DNA of 12,842 nt from Larix sibirica (lineage: Eukaryota; Streptophyta; Pinopsida; Pinales; Pinaceae). Each line of letters begins with the position of its first letter. Position 1 is the stretch's first letter. The DNA is taken from the NCBI GenBank assembly GCA_004151065.3, contig NWUY0300068805.1, positions 1 through 12,842 of the forward strand, written 5' to 3'. Shown here one piece after another: positions 8,266-12,842 of the stretch. The notes beneath the pieces are model-generated. The model searched no databases and was not told where the DNA came from. It saw nothing but the letters and a program-made list of their open reading frames with translations. A program made the translations under genes and the position numbers.

Positions 8266-8895
8266 TTACCCGCCGACTTCAATCTTACGAATTAACCATA
8301 CCCAGTCTTGCTTCCTGTATGAACATGGTTTTAAATGGAACCCTAGGTACATGAAGCCACCTCCAAAGACATGAACCTTGAAAGGGAAAAGGCGCTGAGC
8401 AGATTCAAAAACTTCTAGTTGCAACTGGTAAGGGTAAAGCATTGACTTTGATATATTAAACTCCGTCAATGTCGCAGTTGAATATAAATTTAGGAGATCT
8501 TTAAAAAGTCCAACTCCAAAGATTGAACCAACACAAAAAATCAAGAAATCATCAACAAAAAGGAGATGGAGATGGGTTACTGTCACTGAGTGGCCAGAGT
8601 GAACCCAACGAATCAATCCTGTCCTCTGAGCATCCTTCAATATCTTGCTTAAACCCTTAACAACTAACAAAAACAGCAATGGAGAAAGAGGACATCCCTG
8701 CCTCAGTACTCTTGAGGCTCTAAAGAAACTAGCAGCTACATCGTTAATAATAACATCAAATGAAACTAAAGAAACGCAAGCCGTTATCCAATTAGTTACT
8801 GAGGTCGAGAAACCAACCTGAAGAAGACACAAACACATATATAAACAAGAGACTTTGTCATAATCTTTTGACAAATCTAACTTCATTACCACCAC
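8266..8895 (-). pseudogene. LINE reverse transcriptase core
   Basis: This 209-codon open stretch is the catalytic half of the RT. It has KLDLSKDYDKV (family KLDLSKAYDRV, first catalytic Asp at 8875-8877), GF....T.WI..CV, RVLRQGCPLSPLLFLLVV (family rGLRQGdPLSP.LF), and FVDDFLIF, the xxDD motif with both Asp codons at 8548-8553. It ends with YLGFHLKPC.YRKQDWVWLIRKIE, typical of plant L1 elements. All three catalytic Asp are kept. The apparent start at 8895 is not real: the same frame continues upstream through stops into more RT sequence. Confidence 0.92.
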
Positions 8896-9651
8896 TAGAA
8901 TAGTCCCCCCCTTAATACAGTGTAACCCTTCTTATTCTAACCCTATCGCCTCATGTGTTTTTCGCCCCTCTAAAAACCCGAATTGGTCCTTCGATATACC
9001 CAGAGACAGAATGGGATTGATCTTTATAGCGAGTAACTGTACCATAATTTTATAAAAAGCATTATGTAATGAGATACGCCTAAAACCACCAAGGGTTATA
9101 GGATTGTCATCCTTTGGAATTTAAGCAATAAATGTGGAGTTTAAGTGACAAGGAAGTCTCCCACTAAGACATAATTCCTCCAAGATTCGTACCATATCAC
9201 CTGCAAGCAAGTCCAAGAAATCAAGGAAGAGTTTTGTGGCCAATCCATCTGGACTAGGACTCTTATCTCTTTTGAAACTATGAAGAACTTATTCAATCTC
9301 TTCTTTAGACACAAGTCTGAACACCAACTGATTTTCTTCCACCTCCACCACCTTAGGGAATATTGAGAGAACTTTCAGAATTTCCTTGATATTTGCTCCA
9401 ACCGGCTCCTTGAAAACACCCATGGAATTATTTGTCCGAGTATTTGGAAGGTTTATGAAACCTCTAACCCAACACCCATTCATATCGTCCAAATCCCATA
9501 TAGAATTACTACATTTCCACTTATTCGCAAAGGATTGAAAGAATTTTCTGTTCTGATCTCCAATGACACGCCACGTCGCCCTGCTTTTCAAATGCCAATC
9601 ATCCTCCCTATCCAATAGCAACTTCTCCCTTTCTAATTTGAGATCCTTCAA
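8896..9651 (-). pseudogene. LINE RT N-terminal part and upstream linker, with in-frame stops
   Basis: This is in the same frame as the RT core. It begins with the linker KSRATWRVIGDQNRKFFQSFAN (family: K.R..Wl.eGD.NtkFFh..an), continues to VSKEEIE, a stop at 9289-9291, RDKSPSPDG (family dKsPGPDG), then N.TFIA, a second stop, IPK..NP.TLGGFRRISL (family LIPK...p..l.dfRPISL), YKI, and QFGFLEGRKTHEAI, with a third stop just before the core. Only stops, not frameshifts, break this stretch. Confidence 0.88.
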
Positions 9652-10621
9652 AAAAATCCAGTTTCCTCCTTCATCAACCGATGCTAGTCACTCCAGAGAA
9701 TTCTCCGATTCCAGCAGTCTAAAGTCGCTTACCTTCAATCTTTCCTGTGCCCATGTTACCACTCGAGATTTTAGAAGTTTCAATGATGAAACAAATGGAC
9801 AGTCGTTGGCTCCTCAACATCCATAGAATACTTCTTCTAGATAGAATATAAAATATTCCTAAATTCCTCTTTACCCCAGGTAGGGTTATACTTAAAAGGA
9901 GACCTCTGGCAGTCTAGAGCATAACCAAACTGAAGAAATAATGGATAATTATCTTAAGACACAAATGCTCCCTACCCAAGTCGAATACATAGATAACTTC
10001 TGCAACAATACATCCTTTATTAGGTGCCAATCCAATCGCTTCGATATGAATCATACTTCACCTCTAGTATTGGTCCAAGTAGGATTTATTTTCTCCTGAA
10101 AGAGATCCACCCAACCCTCCTTCTCAAAAAGCATGTTAAAAAGATCGGCCTGTCTATCCAATGGAGCACTCTCACCCGATACTTCTCTTTGTGCCAAATC
10201 CATGTTTAGATCTCTACCTATTATCATAGATTCAACCTTCAGAAACCCCAAAGACACCATCTTATTCCAAAAACTTTAGTCCCTATAAGGCTCATAGCAA
10301 TTAAGAATAACCATCTTCTCACCCAATTCTTTACTTTGAGTCTCTATAAACATAACTGACACAAAAGCACATGAATTGATCAACTCTACATCATAATACC
10401 ATCCTGTAACCATCCCCCCCATACAATCCCACTGAATCAATGCTACTAAACTCCCAGTCTTTTAACCTCTTGATCCATGGCTCTTGAATTGCCTCCTTTG
10501 CACTAAGCATAGTCTCTTGAAACAAAACTATCGACGATTTTTCAAAACCCATTAACCTTTTGAGTGTGACCTACTTCCGGTCCCCCCTCAGCCCCTGAAC
10601 ATTCGCAGACATAATCTTCAT
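9652..10621 (-). pseudogene. LINE ORF2 N-terminal endonuclease, broken
   Basis: ATG at 10619-10621 opens MKIMSANVQGL, the N.rGL start of plant LINE endonucleases; the Asn contacts the catalytic metal in this fold. Then come LFQETM (family lQETk), NCYEPYRD, GRDLN (family GDFN, Asp codon 10210-10212), NPTWTN (family fTW.n), RLDWHL (family RiDRfL), and a decayed SDHxP motif reading S-stop-DNYP. A stop at 10571-10573, a frameshift between about 10260 and 10430, and further shifts near 9830-9960 inactivate it. The region to 9652 is the coiled linker after the nuclease. The start codon is chosen because the nuclease signature begins immediately after it. Confidence 0.82.
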
Positions 10622-11420
10622 GACAAAGAAGAGGAAGGGGTAAATCCTGCTCTAAGGTCCCTTATGATCAACTTCTCCTTCCCCTAAAAGACTTCCTTCT
10701 TAGATATTTTTAAGGCCAACGGACGACCAACAATCAAAGGCACCCCTTTTGACCCTGGATCATAAGCTATACCCCCCGATGGCTCCAGATCGCCCTCCAA
10801 TTAATTCTCCCCACACAAACAATAAAATACTCCACCCCTCAAAAAAGAACACGACTAAACCTCCATCATTTATTGACAACCCAACTCGACCTCCTTCGCC
10901 CCAAAGGGACCTTCCCCATACTTGACCGCTGGAGACCGCCAAGACAATTTTTGAACGAATTCGAGAGCCTTCTGGGGTCTCCTTCGTGACCTCTTTACTA
11001 CCTTCACCAACGGGGACTCACTTGTTATCGCCCCCCACCAATTGCAAAATCCTCAGAATTTTAAATATTGTAAACAAAATCAAGTTTACCAAGAATAGTG
11101 AAAAGAATCGCGCTTTGCCAAATCTTGCCGAACTGTCAAACTTCATTTTCTGAACCCAATTCTTCCAATACCAAGAGGTTAGATCCATTAGCTTCATTCC
11201 CTTTCCCCCTGTAAGGGGAAAAAATATTTAAAATATACCCCGCTCCCCCTTCCTCATTAGACAAAATATTCTTTCCGAGAGAATAAACCTTCACAAATCA
11301 ACTCGATCCTTCTTACTGAATCAAAGGAACATCATCGGTGTCAACACATTTATCCCCTTTTCCTTCCATTACACCTCCTTCCAACTTCCTCCGCCAATTT
11401 TTTTTAACAAAAGGCCTTGA
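10622..11420 (-). pseudogene. LINE ORF1 linker region, decayed
   Basis: This lies between the zinc knuckle (11421-11462) and the ORF2 start. On the minus strand it gives short, charged and proline/serine-rich open pieces separated by stops, such as PFGAKEVELGCQ and VPLIVGRPLALKISKKEV. That is what the unconserved C-terminal linker of plant LINE ORF1 looks like. The identity rests on position, not on motifs. The 60-codon minus frame at 10760-10942 is an alternative frame of the same stretch and is not treated as a gene. Confidence 0.55.
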
Positions 11421-11483
11421 ACAATACTTCATAACATGCCTATACTTGTGGCACCTTACACACCTAAAGGGAATGCTAATGTA
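11421..11483 (-). pseudogene. LINE ORF1 CCHC zinc knuckle fragment
   Basis: The minus strand reads YISIPFRCVRCHKYRHVMKY then Cys, a complete C-x2-C-x4-H-x4-C zinc knuckle preceded by the lP.RC lead-in that follows DUF4283 in plant LINE ORF1 proteins (nucleic-acid binding). The glycine usual before the His is Arg here. Coding sequence upstream of the Tyr codon (11481-11483) stops abruptly at the Cassandra-like LTR. The matching upstream half of ORF1 is on the opposite strand at 11873-12118. Confidence 0.85.
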
Positions 11484-11872
11484 TGATATGTTATTTCTAG
11501 GATTATTTGCATAGTGAAAGTCATTAATCTATGAGCCATATACCATGAGTATAGTCACAACTCACTAATTTCTCATGTTTTTTGAATAGTCCACTTAGCA
11601 CTTATTGCATAGGGTGGTGCTCATAGGGGTGAAGAAGTGGGATTGATACTAGCTAAATGAATTGCATAGCATCAATCATATCACTTTCGGGGCTTCACTT
11701 GGTAACCAATACTTCCTGGGAGGTCACTAATCCCAAGACTCCTCTAGCTCAAGCATGCTTAATTGTGGACTTTTCCCAACAATCAAACCCACTTATCTTG
11801 TTATCCCATTTGCAAAACCTTGATGCTTAAGCCATGGCATCCACTTTTTGATGCAAAGTTAGAGATGATGGA
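11480..11872 (-). mobile_element. Cassandra-type LTR with 5S-rRNA-like segment
   Basis: The minus strand carries a clear relative of the 3' two thirds of plant 5S rRNA (11694-11779). Around it are flanks of the kind found in Cassandra LTRs, including a CTTAAGCATCAAGGTTTTGC-like stretch. Cassandra elements are non-autonomous terminal-repeat retrotransposons with a 5S-derived promoter in the LTR. Proposed ends are TG at 11480-11481 and ...GA at 11871-11872 (a decayed CA). Flanks gctaa (11475-11479) and cctaa (11873-11877) could be an imperfect target duplication. At 393 bp it is somewhat long for the family. Confidence 0.72.
11694..11779 (-). promoter_or_regulatory. 5S-rRNA-derived internal promoter segment
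   Basis: The minus strand contains AATTAAGCATGCTTGAGC (5S: AGTTAAGCGTGCTTGGGC, the A-box part) and then GGATTAGTGACCTCCCAGGA (5S: GGATGGGTGACCTCCTGGGA, the C-box part) at the spacing found in 5S genes. The first third of 5S rRNA is absent and there are substitutions in both boxes. This is therefore not a 5S gene but the RNA polymerase III promoter relic of a Cassandra LTR. Residual activity is doubtful. Confidence 0.8.
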
Positions 11873-12118
11873 CCTAATACTCTCGTTTGGATAAAGCTCT
11901 TAGGGTTTCCAATGGAGTTTTGGACTTGATCTGCTCTCCTTGCTATTAGGAATATGATCGGTAAGGCAATATTGGTGGAGGAGAGTTTTAAGGAGGAAGG
12001 TTTGTTGGTTGTTGCTAGGTTTTTATTTGAGGTAGATTGTAGTAAATGTTTATTTGAATGTATAGATTTGGTAAGGGGTCATCATTGGTATTCTCAAATC
12101 CTTGATTACATTAACATT
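11873..12118 (+). pseudogene. LINE ORF1 DUF4283 C-terminal half, inverted orientation
   Basis: The plus strand gives 82 codons in one frame with a single stop, opening PNTLVWIKLLGFPMEFWT and running through NMIGKAILVEES, VARFLFEVD and ending WYSQILDYINI. This is the second half of the DUF4283 domain of plant LINE ORF1 (VWvrl.GlP.e.W....l..ig..iGk.l.vde......ARvlvevd......q.vdYe.iP). It stops exactly where the CCHC lead-in should follow, and that lead-in is on the minus strand at 11421-11483. The N-terminal half of the domain is missing. Confidence 0.8.
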
Positions 12119-12146
12119 TAAGTATTGAGGGGTTTTTGTAGTCCAA

Positions 12147-12254
12147 CATATGATATATCATTTTTGGGATTATCTGTGTAGTGTAAGTCATTAATCTATG
12201 ACCCATANGATGCTCACAGGGGTGAAGAAGTGGGATTAAGACTAGCAAAATGAG
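12147..12254 (-). mobile_element. Partial second copy of the Cassandra-like LTR
   Basis: This repeats the left end of the 11480-11872 LTR in the same orientation: a tatgatat-t start, a ggattat block, then agtcattaatctatga.ccata. It then jumps about 73 bp at the N (12208) to the block ggggtgaagaagtgggatt...actagc.aaatga. After 12254 the similarity stops before the 5S-like part. It could be the second LTR of one element, truncated, or an independent fragment. Confidence 0.7.
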
Positions 12255-12842
12255 ATACCACGAATGAAACCTCTCACCCTCAACTCTTCACTGCATGATG
12301 TCCCCTTCTCTTTCTCGTCGTATCGACCCCTTGCTTACTCACCTCTTGTAACTCTCCAACCCTGTCCACTCTACAACCTTGTCCTTCTACCCTACTAGAT
12401 CAACCCGTTTCTCGACCTCTGTCATCTGAAGCAGGGACACATCTTTCCCCAACTCCCCACCCGAATCAAGGGCTTCATTCGGAACCTTCAAACCTAAAAA
12501 CAAGTCAGAAACAACATAAGTCTTAGTTGTTTGAACAGATCCCCCGAAGCTCTGTTGAGTTTGATCGGAACCCTTATAGTCTTATGTCAAAGAGTGCTAA
12601 ACCACTACCCCCAGATTGGAACCATTTTCCATGGATCCCTTCACTACATCTGAGTGATGACTTGGCTTGACTGTTCTTTCCCTACTTCCTCCTACTAGCG
12701 ATAAGACACCCTCCCCATCCAATGCACGCGAAAGAGGATCAACTAGAGGCTAAGTCAGGTGGGGATACAAAAACCATATCTTCTGACACCTCGTCCATGG
12801 AGTAGTGTACTGGACATCAGGGATAATTTTAAGGACCCATAC
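12255..12842 (-). other. C/T-rich stretch, possibly LINE ORF1 linker
   Basis: Purine-rich on the minus strand. It contains open pieces such as LSLVGGSRERTVKPSHH and LGLKVPNEALDSGGELGKD, with stops between them. The composition resembles the ORF1 linker at 10622-11420, and no introns or other protein motifs are seen. The position, beyond the inverted ORF1 piece, does not fit a simple LINE order, so it may belong to another LINE copy or to a rearranged part of this one. Identity is uncertain. Confidence 0.3.

Larger units (their letters stand above)
7033..10621 (-). pseudogene. Decayed L1-type LINE ORF2 (endonuclease, RT, zf-RVT), interrupted by an LTR
   Basis: On the minus strand a plant LINE ORF2 can be followed from an ATG at 10621 to the zf-RVT zinc-binding region near 7040. 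Such a protein would nick genomic DNA and copy LINE RNA into it. Domain order: APE-like endonuclease (about 9860-10621), a linker with the family's KSRATWRVIGDQNRKFFQSFAN signature (about 9500-9650), reverse transcriptase (about 8165-9400), zf-RVT (7033-7316). It is inactive: there are stops at 10571-10573 and 9289-9291 and more in the RT, several frameshifts, and a small deletion near 8266. An 830-bp LTR lies at 7317-8146, and about 200 residues are missing around it. The C terminus, 3' untranslated region and poly-A tail are absent. Confidence 0.9.

Noticed and set aside
9563-9826. Plus-strand 87-codon open frame
   Set aside because: It is the antisense shadow of the LINE ORF2 linker, where minus-strand codons match the LINE family.
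10024-10209. Plus-strand 61-codon open frame
   Set aside because: Antisense shadow of the LINE endonuclease, which carries recognisable motifs on the minus strand.
10760-10942. Minus-strand glycine-rich 60-codon open frame
   Set aside because: Alternative frame of the ORF1 linker, with composition bias only.
11694-11779. Genuine 5S rRNA gene
   Set aside because: The first third of 5S is missing, there are many substitutions, and the flanks are those of a Cassandra LTR.

Overview
The window looks like intergenic nuclear DNA of a flowering plant. It is AT-rich, I find no intact protein-coding gene, and the recognisable sequence is old and decayed. Plant origin is supported by four things: a relic of a plant-type L-lactate dehydrogenase, a plant L1-type LINE (DUF4283 and CCHC ORF1, endonuclease/RT/zf-RVT ORF2), a Cassandra-type LTR carrying a 5S-rRNA-like segment, and an initiator-tRNA-Met primer binding site typical of plant LTR retrotransposons. 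I cannot name the species. Two single N bases (3382 and 12208) show this is a draft assembly.

Layout. 1-1023: non-coding, perhaps the internal part of a minus-strand LTR element whose primer binding site is at 1024-1035 and whose LTR would begin at 1047. 1231-1530 and 3091-3780: copies of one unnamed dispersed repeat, in the same orientation, bracketing a full-length but broken LDH pseudogene on the minus strand (1706-2917). The 5' part of that pseudogene is present twice. 3780-5420: AT-rich, with two AT microsatellites. 5425-7035: a 1.6 kb degenerate array built on CCATGG and AGTCAA/GGTCAA words. Nearly every unit contains a TTGACY W-box core.

7033-11483: a decayed LINE on the minus strand, read from high to low coordinates as zinc knuckle, linker, endonuclease (ATG at 10621), RT with the catalytic Asp-Asp intact, and zf-RVT. 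It is split by a probable solo LTR (7317-8146), has lost coding sequence around that point, and has lost its 3' end against the array. 11480-12254: a complicated junction. A Cassandra-like LTR is followed by the C-terminal half of the LINE ORF1 DUF4283 domain on the PLUS strand and then by a second partial LTR copy. The DUF4283 piece ends at the residues where the minus-strand CCHC piece begins, with a 12-bp inverted overlap, so ORF1 was inverted in the middle. 12255-12842: C/T-rich sequence, possibly more LINE ORF1 linker.

Nothing here works as a pathway. The interest lies in the history of nested insertion, duplication and inversion, and in the W-box-dense array. I found no convincing new coding system.
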